Part shown: in pieces, positions 1-8,428 of the stretch
Position numbering within the stretch: the stretch's first letter is position 1
Layout: each line of letters starts with the position of its first letter
NCBI RefSeq assembly: GCF_001652725.1
Contig: NZ_LWHJ01000022.1
Coordinates: 682,001 to 746,000, forward strand
Origin: Pedobacter psychrophilus
GTDB taxonomy: Bacteria; Bacteroidota; Bacteroidia; Sphingobacteriales; Sphingobacteriaceae
Length of the DNA: 64,000 nt
Reading direction: 5' to 3'
Position numbers and translations under genes: made by a program
Notes under the pieces: generated by a model
Told to the model about the DNA's origin: nothing
Seen by the model: only the letters and a program-made list of their open reading frames with translations
Database searches by the model: none

Positions 1-2927
1 GTGATTATGATTTAAAAACTTTAAAAGGTTACGCGGATGATTTGCAAGAGAGAATAGAATCATTAACAGAAATATCTGGAGTTGATATTGTTGGTGCTTT
101 AGATCCAGAAGTACAAATCAATGTTGATTTAAATAAAATGGCCGCTACGCAAATATCATTTGATGATATTGAAAGAGCTATTGGTTATGAAAACATATCG
201 GCTTCTGGTGGTACTGTGCCAATTGATGGTGTTAGACGTACGCTAAACATTAAAAAAGATTTTAAATCTGCAGAAGAGATTTCAAACGTGGTAATTAATA
301 ATCCAGTTGGAGCAGCAGTTTATTTAAGAGACATTGCAAACGTTGTAGATGGTTTTAAAGAGCAAGAATCATTTTCTACACTTTACGGTAAAAACGTAAT
401 TACTTTAAATGTTAAAAAACGTTCTGGAGAAAACTTAATTGAGGCATCTGATAAAATCAGAGAAATTATTGCCGAAATGAAAGCTAAAGAATTTCCAAAA
501 GGATTAGAGATAGTTACAACTGGAGATCAATCTGATCAAACCCGTACCACTTTACATGATTTAATCAATACCATCGTCATTGGTTTCGTTTTAGTAACCA
601 TTATTTTGATGTTTTTTATGGGCGTAACCAACGCATTTTTTGTGGCGCTATCCGTTCCACTTTCTATGTGTATTGCGTTTATGATTATGCCAAGCATTGG
701 TTTTACCATGAATATGATTGTGCTGTTTTCTTTCCTATTAGCATTAGGTATAGTAGTGGATGATGCCATTGTGGTAATTGAAAACACACACCGTATTTTT
801 GATAATGGAAAGGTACCTATAAAAAAGGCAGCTAAAATGGCAGCAGGAGAGGTGTTTCTTCCCGTATTATCAGGAACATTAACCACATTAGCGCCATTTG
901 TACCATTAGCGTTTTGGCCAGGTATTATTGGTGATTTTATGTTCTTTTTACCGATTACCTTAATCATTACCTTATTAGCTTCTTTACTAGTTGCATATAT
1001 TATCAACCCGGTTTTTGCCGTCGATTTTATGGAATCTCATGATGCTGATGAAGTATATGATCCGAAATTTGATAGAAAGGTGAAGAAGGTTTTGATGTAC
1101 ATGGGAGTTATTGCTGTTATTGCATATTTCATCAATTTCGGTTTAGGCAATTTTGTAGTTTTAGCAGCTCTATTGTATTTATTACAGCATTTCTTCTTAG
1201 AAAAAGTAATTAGAAAATTCCAAAAAAGTAGCTGGCCTAAATTTCAAGATAAGTATGGTAGATTTTTAGAGTGGGCTTTACATCGTCCTTACACAATGTT
1301 ATTAAGTACTTTGGGTTTATTAGTTTTTTCTGTCATTTTCACAATGATCAGGCAGCCAAAGTTTGTGTTTTTCCCAACAGCAGATCCTAATTTCGCTTAT
1401 GTTTATATCAATTTACCTGTAGGTACAGATCAGGCTTACACTTATGAGATAACCAAAAAGGTAGAAAAAACGGTTACTTCAGTAGTTAATAAAATTGGAG
1501 AGCAAAACGTATCATCTATTATTTCTAACGTAACAAAGGGTGTAACAGACCCACAAGATGAAGATCAAGGAGATTACCCAAATAGAGGGAAAGTAACCGT
1601 TGCTTTCGTTGAATTTGGTAAACGTAAAGACAAACCCTCAACCGTTTATTTAGAAGAGATAAGAAAAGCAGTTAAAGGTATTCCCGGAGCAGAAATTTCT
1701 GTAACTCAAGAACAAGGTGGCCCACCTACATCAAAACCAATTAGTATAGAAATTACAGGCGATGATTTAGATTCTTTAGTTTCTACATCAGAAAGGTTAA
1801 AAAGTTATCTGGTATCTAAAAAAATTGATGGTGTTGAAGAGTTAAAATCAGATTTTCAAAACAATAAGCCAGAGATTATTTTTGATATTGATAGAGAAAG
1901 AGCTAATAGAGAAGGAATTTCTAGTGGTCAGATTGCAATGTCTTTAAGGACGGCTTTATATGGTAAAGAAATTTCTAAGTTTAGAGATTTAGATGAAGAT
2001 TATGAGATCAATATTAGAGCTATTGAAAGTCAAAGAAACAGTTTAGAAGCTTTAAGAAACTTAAAAATCACCTATCGCGATATGGGAATGGGTGGTATGA
2101 TTCGTCAAGTTCCAATATCTGCTTTTGCAAAAATTGATTATGTAAATACCTACGGTGGTATTAAGCGTAAACAACAAAAAAGGATTATTATTTTATCTTC
2201 TAATGTTTTAGGCGATTATAATCCAAATGAAGTTGTAGGCAATATTCAAAATGAAATTAATCAGTTTAGTGCTCCGGATGGTGTGCAAATTAAAATGGCT
2301 GGCGAGCAAGAAGAGCAAAAGGAAACGGGGATTTTCTTGGTTACGGCTTTAATGATAGCTGGATTTTTAATGTTAATTATTTTGGTAATGCAGTTTAACT
2401 CTATTGGAAAACCATTAATTATCTTGGTAGAAGTTATATTCAGTATTATAGGGGTACTATTGGGTATCAGTATTTTTAAAATGGAAATGTCTATTGTAAT
2501 GATGGGTGTTGGTATTTTAGCTTTAGCTGGTATTATAGTAAGAAATGGGATATTATTGGTAGAGTTTGCCGATTTATTAATTGAGCAAGGTATGGAGCCA
2601 TTTGCAGCTGCATTAGAAGCAGGAAAAACCCGGATGACTCCAGTTCTGTTAACCGCTACTGCAACAATGTTGGGTTTAATTCCGTTAGCAATTGGTTTAA
2701 ATTTAGATTTCGCAACTTTGTTTACAGAAGGTAATCCTCATATTTATTTTGGAGGAGATAACGTAGCTTTCTGGGGTCCTTTATCATGGACCATGATATT
2801 CGGATTAATTTTTGGTACTTTCTTAACATTGGTTTTAGTACCTTCTATGTATTTAATTAGAGCAAAAATTAAAAATAGATTGGCAAACAGAAAAAAGAAA
2901 GAAATGCCGTTGATAGAAAACGAGTAA
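1..2927 (+). CDS. RND efflux transporter permease subunit (5' end missing)
   Basis: This is an inner-membrane proton-driven RND permease (AcrB/MexB-like), the pump subunit of a tripartite efflux system. The frame is open from base 3, so the gene begins before the window and only about 975 C-terminal residues are visible. The TM4 proton-relay motif GIVVDDAIVVIEN with its paired Asp is clear near base 750. The second half repeats the layout, with TM segments at about 2340-2600 (LALAGIIVRNGILLVEF) and 2640-2860. A hydrophobic stretch at about 1085-1200, in the linker between the two halves, looks like an extra membrane hairpin absent from E. coli AcrB. The adaptor and outer-membrane factor would be expected upstream, outside the window. 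Substrate cannot be told from sequence; the DD motif favours the hydrophobic/amphiphilic class, but a metal pump is not excluded. Confidence 0.93.
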   Translation, partial: DYDLKTLKGYADDLQERIESLTEISGVDIVGALDPEVQINVDLNKMAATQISFDDIERAIGYENISASGGTVPIDGVRRTLNIKKDFKSAEEISNVVINNPVGAAVYLRDIANVVDGFKEQESFSTLYGKNVITLNVKKRSGENLIEASDKIREIIAEMKAKEFPKGLEIVTTGDQSDQTRTTLHDLINTIVIGFVLVTIILMFFMGVTNAFFVALSVPLSMCIAFMIMPSIGFTMNMIVLFSFLLALGIVVDDAIVVIENTHRIFDNGKVPIKKAAKMAAGEVFLPVLSGTLTTLAPFVPLAFWPGIIGDFMFFLPITLIITLLASLLVAYIINPVFAVDFMESHDADEVYDPKFDRKVKKVLMYMGVIAVIAYFINFGLGNFVVLAALLYLLQHFFLEKVIRKFQKSSWPKFQDKYGRFLEWALHRPYTMLLSTLGLLVFSVIFTMIRQPKFVFFPTADPNFAYVYINLPVGTDQAYTYEITKKVEKTVTSVVNKIGEQNVSSIISNVTKGVTDPQDEDQGDYPNRGKVTVAFVEFGKRKDKPSTVYLEEIRKAVKGIPGAEISVTQEQGGPPTSKPISIEITGDDLDSLVSTSERLKSYLVSKKIDGVEELKSDFQNNKPEIIFDIDRERANREGISSGQIAMSLRTALYGKEISKFRDLDEDYEINIRAIESQRNSLEALRNLKITYRDMGMGGMIRQVPISAFAKIDYVNTYGGIKRKQQKRIIILSSNVLGDYNPNEVVGNIQNEINQFSAPDGVQIKMAGEQEEQKETGIFLVTALMIAGFLMLIILVMQFNSIGKPLIILVEVIFSIIGVLLGISIFKMEMSIVMMGVGILALAGIIVRNGILLVEFADLLIEQGMEPFAAALEAGKTRMTPVLLTATATMLGLIPLAIGLNLDFATLFTEGNPHIYFGGDNVAFWGPLSWTMIFGLIFGTFLTLVLVPSMYLIRAKIKNRLANRKKKEMPLIENE

Positions 2928-2947
2928 TTTTTTAGTAATAAATTTTT

Positions 2948-2982
2948 AAAACCCCTGTTTTGTTTAAAATCAGGGGTTTTTT
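2948..2982 (+). terminator. Rho-independent terminator after the RND gene
   Basis: A perfect 10-bp stem (AAAACCCCTG, 2948-2957, with CAGGGGTTTT, 2971-2980) encloses a 13-nt loop and runs into a T tract. It lies 20 bases past the RND stop codon, so it ends that transcript before the NlpC/P60 gene. Confidence 0.85.
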
Positions 2983-3036
2983 ATTTAGCCTAATTTTTTT
3001 AAATTAGGGAGTGTAAAAACAAATCAACCTTTCATT

Positions 3037-3573
3037 TTGAATAAAAATATCTATTATTTCTTTTTAATTATCTGTTCTTTATTGATTTTTACTTCTTGTA
3101 AATCTAAGAAGAGGGCAGTTAGACATTCAAATTATCAATTAGAAAAACCTTCTAATAAAATCGCCTCTAAATATGCGGATGAAATGGGGGTTTCTAAAGG
3201 AGCTATTAAAAACGGAAAGCTCTATGAATTTATCGACGATTGGGAAGGCACAAAATATCAATTTGGAGGATTAAGCAAGAGCGGAATAGATTGCTCTGGA
3301 TTGGTTTTTCTGATTTATCAAGATGTGTATCACAAACAAATACCCAGGATAACCAGCCAGCAAGTAGAAATTATCAAAAGAAAATACGAAAACCAGTTTA
3401 AAGAAGGAGATTTAATCTTCTTTGATTATGATGGAAAAAAGTTTAGTCATGTTGGTTTGTATCTCCAAAATGGTTATTACGTACATGCCAGCACTAAAAA
3501 AGGAGTAATGATTGAGAAGTTACAAAATCCATATACCTACAAATATTTTTCTCGAGGTGGAACTGTAGAATGA
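3037..3573 (+). CDS. NlpC/P60 family cell-wall peptidase, lipoprotein
   Basis: This is a probable peptidoglycan endopeptidase of the NlpC/P60 family (Spr/MepS-like), which cleaves D-Glu/diaminopimelate-type bonds in the stem peptide. The start is a TTG. The N-terminus is a lipoprotein signal with a lipobox ending at FTSC (Cys about residue 21), so the mature protein should be anchored in the envelope. The catalytic Cys is in DCSGLVFLIY (about residue 86) and the His in SHVGLYLQ (about residue 134), with a further His in YYVHAST. At 178 residues it is one lipoprotein signal plus one catalytic domain. It sits alone between a terminator and the thioredoxin cluster. It contrasts with the homologue at 59903, which lacks these catalytic residues. 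Confidence 0.88.
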   Translation: MNKNIYYFFLIICSLLIFTSCKSKKRAVRHSNYQLEKPSNKIASKYADEMGVSKGAIKNGKLYEFIDDWEGTKYQFGGLSKSGIDCSGLVFLIYQDVYHKQIPRITSQQVEIIKRKYENQFKEGDLIFFDYDGKKFSHVGLYLQNGYYVHASTKKGVMIEKLQNPYTYKYFSRGGTVE

Positions 3574-3617
3574 ATCTGATTAATAAAATGTATCTTCAAT
3601 TTATTCGTTAACAATCA

Positions 3618-4100
3618 ATGAAAATTAAATACATTATTTTATTTCTGTTCACTTTTACTATTTCAAAATCATTGTCTGCTCAGGTAAAATTACTTTCTAT
3701 TGATCAGTTAGAAGAAAGAATAGGCCAGGGAAAAGACACTATTTATGTGATTAATTTTTGGGCAACTTGGTGTGCGCCTTGTGTAAAAGAAATACCAAAT
3801 TTTGAAAAACTTGGAGTTACCTATCGAAATCAACCTTTAAAAGTTATTTTAATAAGTGTTGATTTTAAATCAAAATTAGATAAAGCAGTTATACCTTTTG
3901 TAAAGCGAAATAATTTAAAATCTGAAGTTTATGTAATCAATGAAGAATCTGAGCAACTATATATCGATAAAATAAGTAAGGATTGGACAGGTTCTTTACC
4001 AGCAACTTTAATCGTAAATAAGCAAAAAGGTACAAGAAAATTTTACGAACAAGAATTTACTTATCTGCAATTAGAAAAAGTATATTTAGAAAATAAATAA
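3618..4100 (+). CDS. TlpA-like periplasmic thioredoxin-fold protein
   Basis: This is an exported thiol-disulfide oxidoreductase of the TlpA/ResA type. A signal peptide covers about residues 1-21 (ending near LSAQ), followed by a thioredoxin fold with the active site NFWATWCAPCVKE, a canonical WCxPC. The cis-Pro strand SLPATLIV lies near residue 133. At 160 residues it is a single domain. It is followed after two bases by another thioredoxin-fold gene and then by a third that overlaps that one, so the three are probably co-transcribed. A role in keeping periplasmic thiols reduced, for example in cytochrome maturation or envelope protein repair, is inference from the family. Confidence 0.88.
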   Translation: MKIKYIILFLFTFTISKSLSAQVKLLSIDQLEERIGQGKDTIYVINFWATWCAPCVKEIPNFEKLGVTYRNQPLKVILISVDFKSKLDKAVIPFVKRNNLKSEVYVINEESEQLYIDKISKDWTGSLPATLIVNKQKGTRKFYEQEFTYLQLEKVYLENK

Positions 4101-4102
4101 AC

Positions 4103-4729
4103 ATGAAAATCATCGGTATAAAAATCAAAATTTTAACCATTTTGTTGGTTGGCTTTACAAGTTTAGCAAAGGCACAAAGTGGTTATCAAATAGGAGAAAT
4201 CGTAACTGATTTTTCTCTAAATAATGTTGATGGAAAAATGGTATCGTTAGCAAATTATCCAAATGCGAAAGGCTTTTTTGTTGTTTTTACTTGTAACCAT
4301 TGTCCTTATGCAAAACTATATGAACAAAGGATTATGGATTTAGATAAAAAATATGCTGCAAAAGGTTATCCAGTAATTGCCATTAACCCAAACGACCCAA
4401 AAGCTTACTCAGAAGATTCTTTTGATAATATGATAAAGCGTTCTGAAGAAAAAAAATATACTTTCCCATATTTATTTGATGAAACTCAAAACGTTGCCAA
4501 AGTATATGGAGCAAAAGCAACACCTCACGTTTATTTACTTCAGAAAACCAAGAAAGGTTTGGAGGTAGCTTATATTGGTGCAATTGATAATGATACTGAA
4601 GACGTAAATCCTGATGGAAAAATACGTTATGCGGAAAATGCCGTCGATGCTATAACGAATAACAAAACACCTAAAATTACCCAAACCAAAGCGATTGGCT
4701 GCTCAATTAAATGGAAAAATGAAAAATAA
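4103..4729 (+). CDS. Exported redoxin (AhpC/TSA-like thioredoxin family)
   Basis: This is an exported thioredoxin-fold protein of the AhpC/TSA-Redoxin class. A signal peptide (residues 1-24, ending KAQS) precedes a domain with the redox motif FTCNHCPYAKLYEQR, a CxxCP active site in place of WCxPC. The C-terminal part contains ATPHVYLL (cis-Pro) and AIDNDTED. It begins two bases after the TlpA-like gene and its end overlaps the next redoxin, which shares the layout (IDND, CxxC), suggesting tandem duplication. The family occurs widely in Bacteroidota as thioredoxin family protein; the physiological partner is unknown. Confidence 0.85.
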   Translation: MKIIGIKIKILTILLVGFTSLAKAQSGYQIGEIVTDFSLNNVDGKMVSLANYPNAKGFFVVFTCNHCPYAKLYEQRIMDLDKKYAAKGYPVIAINPNDPKAYSEDSFDNMIKRSEEKKYTFPYLFDETQNVAKVYGAKATPHVYLLQKTKKGLEVAYIGAIDNDTEDVNPDGKIRYAENAVDAITNNKTPKITQTKAIGCSIKWKNEK

Positions 4730-5330
4730 TTTTATAAGATTCCAAATATTAGTAATCTGTTTTTTAGCGATTAGTTTTTCATCTAAAGCGGGTATTTTTA
4801 ATACTGATACCTTGCATTTAGGTAGTAAAGTTACAGGTTTCAATTTACCTAATACAGTTCCTAATCAAGCTAAAATGGTTAGCCTTGATGATTATAAAAG
4901 CCAAAAAGGCGTGGTAATTATCTTCATGACTAATGGTTGCTACCATTGCATAAAATATCGTCAACGAATTAAAGATTTACATACCCAAAACTCAAAAAAT
5001 GGTTTTCCGGTAATTACCTTAAATCCAAGTAACCCAAGTTATGCTTTTGAAGAAACTACTCAAGAAATGGTTAAAAATGCGATAAAGGAAAATTACGAAT
5101 TCCCTTATTTACAAGATTCCACTCAAGAAGTTACTAAGAATTATGGTTTGCGTAGCACACCAACTGCCTATATACTGCAATTAAAGGGTAATGATTGGAT
5201 TTTAAAATACAAAGGTCCAATTGATAATGACATGGAGAACAAAAAGAAAGAAAAAATCAATTTTGTGCAAAATGTTTTAGATGCATTAGTTCATCATAAA
5301 AAGGATGTTATTTATCCCATGAGAAGTTAA
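4719..5330 (+). CDS. Exported redoxin paralogue
   Basis: This is a third exported thioredoxin-fold protein, clearly related to the preceding gene: the active-site region is FMTNGCYHCIKYRQR (CxxC without the following Pro), and later come RSTPTAYIL (cis-Pro) and GPIDNDMENK. I place the start at the ATG at 4719, which gives a clean signal peptide (MKNNFIRFQILVICFLAIS) and an 11-base overlap with the preceding gene; a TTG at 4695 is in frame but would put a polar stretch before the signal. The overlap implies translational coupling. The substrate is unknown. Confidence 0.82.
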   Translation: MKNNFIRFQILVICFLAISFSSKAGIFNTDTLHLGSKVTGFNLPNTVPNQAKMVSLDDYKSQKGVVIIFMTNGCYHCIKYRQRIKDLHTQNSKNGFPVITLNPSNPSYAFEETTQEMVKNAIKENYEFPYLQDSTQEVTKNYGLRSTPTAYILQLKGNDWILKYKGPIDNDMENKKKEKINFVQNVLDALVHHKKDVIYPMRS

Positions 5331-5495
5331 TAGGACTGCGTTTGATTATTTATGAAAAAGAGAATAATGATGTCACATTTATCATTAGCACAAAATCCTA
5401 CGCTGTTTGTAATCAATATTTCTTCAACTAAATACAATTTAGTTTTAATCCCCCTAAAAAATCCCGACCTTCATTTTCGAAGAAAACAATGCATA

Positions 5496-5618
5496 ATGAA
5501 TCAAAATAAAGATGATTATTCATTTTGGAGCAAATACAAACAATTTGCAAGTAACGAAATACTGCTTTATGTTATAATGGTGGTAGGTATTTTGCTAGGG
5601 ATTCTAATTTTTAGTTAA
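5496..5618 (+). CDS. Small single-pass membrane protein, 40 aa
   Basis: A 40-residue protein with a charged N-terminus (MNQNKDDYSFWSKYKQFAS) and one hydrophobic segment at the C-terminus (ILLYVIMVVGILLGILIF). The frame is open from an ATG at 5352, but the extra 48 residues look non-coding and the domain-like part starts at 5496. It lies 49 bases before the exonuclease gene. I do not recognise a family; short tail-anchored proteins of this kind are common in Bacteroidota. Confidence 0.5.
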   Translation: MNQNKDDYSFWSKYKQFASNEILLYVIMVVGILLGILIFS

Positions 5619-5667
5619 ATTGACAAAATAATATACATCTACAATCAAAATCTTATATCAAATTTAA

Positions 5668-6678
5668 ATGAAATTAAACCTTAAACGTCCATTGGCATTT
5701 TTTGATCTAGAAGCCACCGGAATTAACGTAGCTTCTGACAGAATTGTTGAAATTTCTATCCTTAAAGCCATGCCAAATGGAACAGAAGAAATAAAAACAA
5801 TGAAAATTAAACCAAACATCCCTATTCCGTTAGAGACCTCTTTGATACACAGTATTTACGATGAAGATGTTAAAGATGCACCCACCTTTAAAGATGTAGC
5901 ACAAGAAATTATTGCTTTTTTAGGAGACGCTGATTTGGCCGGATACAACTCTAATAAATTTGATATTCCGATGTTGGTAGAAGAATTTTTAAGAGCTGGA
6001 GTTAAATTTGATATTGATAATAGAAAGTTTGTAGATGTACAAAACATCTTCCATCAAATGGAGCAACGTACTTTAAAAGCTGCTTATAAATTTTACTGTG
6101 GTAAAGAAATTGTAAACGCACATTCTGCCGAAGCAGATATTAGAGCTACTTATGAAGTTTTACTTTCTCAATTAGATAAATATAAAGGAGTAGATTTTGA
6201 GGATAAAAAAGGTAATATCTCACAACCAGTTGTTAATGATGTTGAGGCTTTGCATCAGTTTACAAACTTAAATAAGCCTGTAGATTTTGCCGGCAGAATG
6301 GTTTTTAATGATAATGACGATCCTTGCTTCAATTTTGGAAAGCATAAAGGTAAAACGCTTTTTGATGTGTTTGATACCGAACCAAGTTATTATTCTTGGA
6401 TTATGAATGGCGATTTCCCTTTGTATACCAAAAACAGGTTAGACAAATTTTGGAAGCAACATCGTGATAAAAAAAATGAGGAAAGACAAAAACATAAGCC
6501 GGTTGAAAAGGAAATTAAAGAGGAGCAACCAATACAAAATGTGCCAACAAAACCAGCTTTTAAAAAGCCTATAAATCAAGAACAAAAGCCACATCAACAA
6601 CAAAAACCAAAAAAGGATAATGGGCCGGCAAATGAAGATATGTTAAAAATGTTGGCTGATAAATTTAAAAAAATATAA
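5668..6678 (+). CDS. 3'-5' exonuclease, DEDDh family (DnaQ-like)
   Basis: This is a DnaQ-like 3'-5' exonuclease acting on DNA or RNA ends. The DEDDh motifs are visible: ExoI FFDLEATGI (about residue 12), ExoII AGYNSNKFDIPML (about residue 92) and ExoIII HSAEADIRATYEVL (about residue 151), with the His and Asp in place. A second conserved block, FNFGKHKGKTLFDV followed by YYSWIMNGDFP (about residues 222-250), is the small C-terminal motif seen in ExoX-type and related exonucleases. The tail (about 265-325) is low-complexity, Lys/Gln/Pro-rich, and then ends in LKMLADKFKKI. The length of 336 fits a stand-alone nuclease rather than a polymerase III epsilon subunit. The next gene follows after five bases. 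Confidence 0.88.
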   Translation: MKLNLKRPLAFFDLEATGINVASDRIVEISILKAMPNGTEEIKTMKIKPNIPIPLETSLIHSIYDEDVKDAPTFKDVAQEIIAFLGDADLAGYNSNKFDIPMLVEEFLRAGVKFDIDNRKFVDVQNIFHQMEQRTLKAAYKFYCGKEIVNAHSAEADIRATYEVLLSQLDKYKGVDFEDKKGNISQPVVNDVEALHQFTNLNKPVDFAGRMVFNDNDDPCFNFGKHKGKTLFDVFDTEPSYYSWIMNGDFPLYTKNRLDKFWKQHRDKKNEERQKHKPVEKEIKEEQPIQNVPTKPAFKKPINQEQKPHQQQKPKKDNGPANEDMLKMLADKFKKI

Positions 6679-6683
6679 ATAGT

Positions 6684-7550
6684 ATGATTGTTTTAGAGAA
6701 CGAAGAATTAAAAGTCACCATTAATCCAAAAGGTGCAGAAATTATCTCTTTAATTGATAAAAACGATCATACCGAATATATTTGGAGTGGTAGTAAAGAT
6801 ATCTGGGGATTTAACGCTCCACATCTTTTTCCAATTGTTGGGGCTTTAAAAGACAATACTTTATTAGTTGATGGGGAAAAATATCATTTAAATCGTCATG
6901 GTTTTGCCCGCACTTCTACGTTTCGGAAAATTGAAGCTGCACCACAACAAGCCATTTTTGAGATTAGATACGATGAAGAATTTTTAAAGGTTTATCCTTA
7001 TAAATTTGAATTTCAAGTAGTTTACCATTTAAAAGGTCGCACTTTAGAAACGCTGTATAAAGTCATTAATATGGATGATAAAACAGTTTATTTCTCTGTT
7101 GGTGCTCATCCAGCATTTAATGTACCCTTAGTAAAAGGAGAAAATTTTGAAGATTACAGCATAAAATTTCAATACGATGAAAAACTTATTGCTCATCAAA
7201 TTAATCCCGAAGGTTTATTTAATGGAGTAACAACAGAAATTCCTACAAATAATCAAGAATTAAGTTTAACTAAATCATTGTTTGAAAACGATGCTTTAGT
7301 TTTTAAGAATATCAGATCAAGAGCTATTACTTTGAAAAGTAAATTCAGCACAAAAACAGTTAAAGTAGAATTCCCTCATTTTAACTATTTAGGTTTATGG
7401 ACTAAGGCAGATGCACCATTTATTTGCTTAGAACCCTGGTTAGGATGTTCTGATCATGATGGAGAATTAAAAGAGTTTAAGCTAAAAGAAGGAATACAAA
7501 GTGTAGAAAAAGGACATGTTTTTGAAAGTATGTTTTGTATATCAGTTTAG
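6684..7550 (+). CDS. Aldose 1-epimerase family protein (LacX-like)
   Basis: This is a cytoplasmic aldose-1-epimerase-fold protein of the LacX subgroup, expected to interconvert anomers of hexoses or a related sugar. It has no signal peptide. Recognisable elements are NPKGAEIISL near the N-terminus, HLFPIVGAL, NRHGFARTS with a conserved His (about residue 73), GAHPAFNVP with the second conserved His (about residue 146) and LEPWLGCSDHDG near the C-terminus, where the catalytic Glu of the family lies. At 288 residues the length is normal. It follows the exonuclease after five bases, which suggests an operon without an obvious functional link. Confidence 0.85.
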   Translation: MIVLENEELKVTINPKGAEIISLIDKNDHTEYIWSGSKDIWGFNAPHLFPIVGALKDNTLLVDGEKYHLNRHGFARTSTFRKIEAAPQQAIFEIRYDEEFLKVYPYKFEFQVVYHLKGRTLETLYKVINMDDKTVYFSVGAHPAFNVPLVKGENFEDYSIKFQYDEKLIAHQINPEGLFNGVTTEIPTNNQELSLTKSLFENDALVFKNIRSRAITLKSKFSTKTVKVEFPHFNYLGLWTKADAPFICLEPWLGCSDHDGELKEFKLKEGIQSVEKGHVFESMFCISV

Positions 7551-7582
7551 TAAAAATTAATTCAATCCTTTATATTTGAAAT

Positions 7583-7879
7583 ATGGTTTACGATACTCAA
7601 AAAATAATTCATCAACTATCGCAACTAAAACCATTGTTGCAACAAAAATATCCAATTTCTGAATTAGGATTATTTGGATCATTTGCGAATGGTACTTATA
7701 CTAATAAAAGTGATATTGATATTTTTGTTGATTTTAATAAACACATAGATGGGTTTGACTATATCAAATTAGCTCATGATTTGGAAGATTCATTTAAACA
7801 CAAAATTGATTTAGTATCAAGAGGTGGAGTAAAAGAGAAATATCTTCCATTTATAGAAAAAAATCTGATACATGTCTAG
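7583..7879 (+). CDS. MNT-type nucleotidyltransferase antitoxin (MntA-like)
   Basis: A 98-residue minimal nucleotidyltransferase. The signature LFGSFANGTYTNKSDIDIF carries the GSxxx...SDxD metal-binding pattern. In characterised pairs this enzyme is the antitoxin of HepT: it adds AMP units to a Tyr in the toxin active site. The stop overlaps the start of the HepT-like gene by eight bases, the usual coupling for this module. A separate small MNT gene plus HepT argues against a role as a tRNA or DNA polymerase-type nucleotidyltransferase. Confidence 0.87.
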   Translation: MVYDTQKIIHQLSQLKPLLQQKYPISELGLFGSFANGTYTNKSDIDIFVDFNKHIDGFDYIKLAHDLEDSFKHKIDLVSRGGVKEKYLPFIEKNLIHV

Positions 7880-8216
7880 TCGAGATACTCGCCTTCTTCT
7901 ACAAGACATTAACTTTTCAATTGAAAAAATTTTAGATTATACAAAAAACTTAAGTTTCGAAGATTATGAATCTGATTCTAAGACAAAGGACGCTGTAGAA
8001 AGAAATTTTGAGATTATTGGAGAAGCATCTTCTCGTATTCCTGAAGATTTCAAAAATCTTAATCAAAATATAGAATGGAGGATTCTAAAAGATTTTAGAA
8101 ATTTCATTATACACGAATATTTTGGGGTCAATAATCAAATTTTATGGGATACTATTAAATTTAGATTACCAGATTTATACCAGAATATATTAGAACTAAT
8201 TAAAACGATTAAATAG
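7872..8216 (+). CDS. HepT-like RNase toxin (DUF86)
   Basis: This is an all-helical HEPN ribonuclease of the HepT/DUF86 family, the toxin partner of the upstream MNT nucleotidyltransferase. The HEPN catalytic signature R-x4-H-x-Y is present as RNFIIHEY (about residues 76-83), and the Tyr is the residue AMPylated in known HepT proteins. The segment RNFEIIGEASSRIP matches the conserved family motif before it. Its start overlaps the mntA-like stop, so both are made from one transcript. The length of 114 residues is typical. The pair may serve plasmid/phage-type defence or stabilisation; here it sits in the chromosome without other mobile genes. Confidence 0.87.
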   Translation: MSSRDTRLLLQDINFSIEKILDYTKNLSFEDYESDSKTKDAVERNFEIIGEASSRIPEDFKNLNQNIEWRILKDFRNFIIHEYFGVNNQILWDTIKFRLPDLYQNILELIKTIK

Positions 8217-8281
8217 AAACTTCTCATAAACTAAACACTAGCTTAACATTAGCTCCTTATCTTTATAAAAAGGATAAGAAA

Positions 8282-8371
8282 ATGAAAGCATTACAATTCA
8301 TCAGAAAATCTATAAATCAAATCAAAGAATTTTTATTTTTAAACAGAATGAGGGCTTTATTCTCTCATTAA
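8282..8371 (+). CDS. Possible 29-aa small ORF
   Basis: In the gap between hepT and the GH1 gene an ATG at 8282 opens a 29-codon frame (MKALQFIRKSINQIKEFLFL, then eight residues and a stop). It has a purine-rich AAGGATAAG just upstream. That stretch can pair with CTTATC at 8256-8261, giving a small hairpin over the likely ribosome binding site. The product would be a basic amphipathic peptide. Nothing supports expression beyond this arrangement, so it may be chance. Confidence 0.25.
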   Translation: MKALQFIRKSINQIKEFLFLNRMRALFSH

Positions 8372-8428
8372 GATTTGATAAAAATTAAATTCCATGTACT
8401 TTGCAAGCTATTTAATTGCTTGCTTTAA

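Noticed and set aside
536-1006. Open frame of 156 codons on the minus strand
   Set aside because: It lies antisense to the well-supported RND pump, and its composition mirrors the sense codons; a shadow frame.
5352-5495. 48-residue N-terminal extension of the small membrane protein
   Set aside because: The extension reads as non-coding, while the part from 5496 has a natural charged head and a TM segment.
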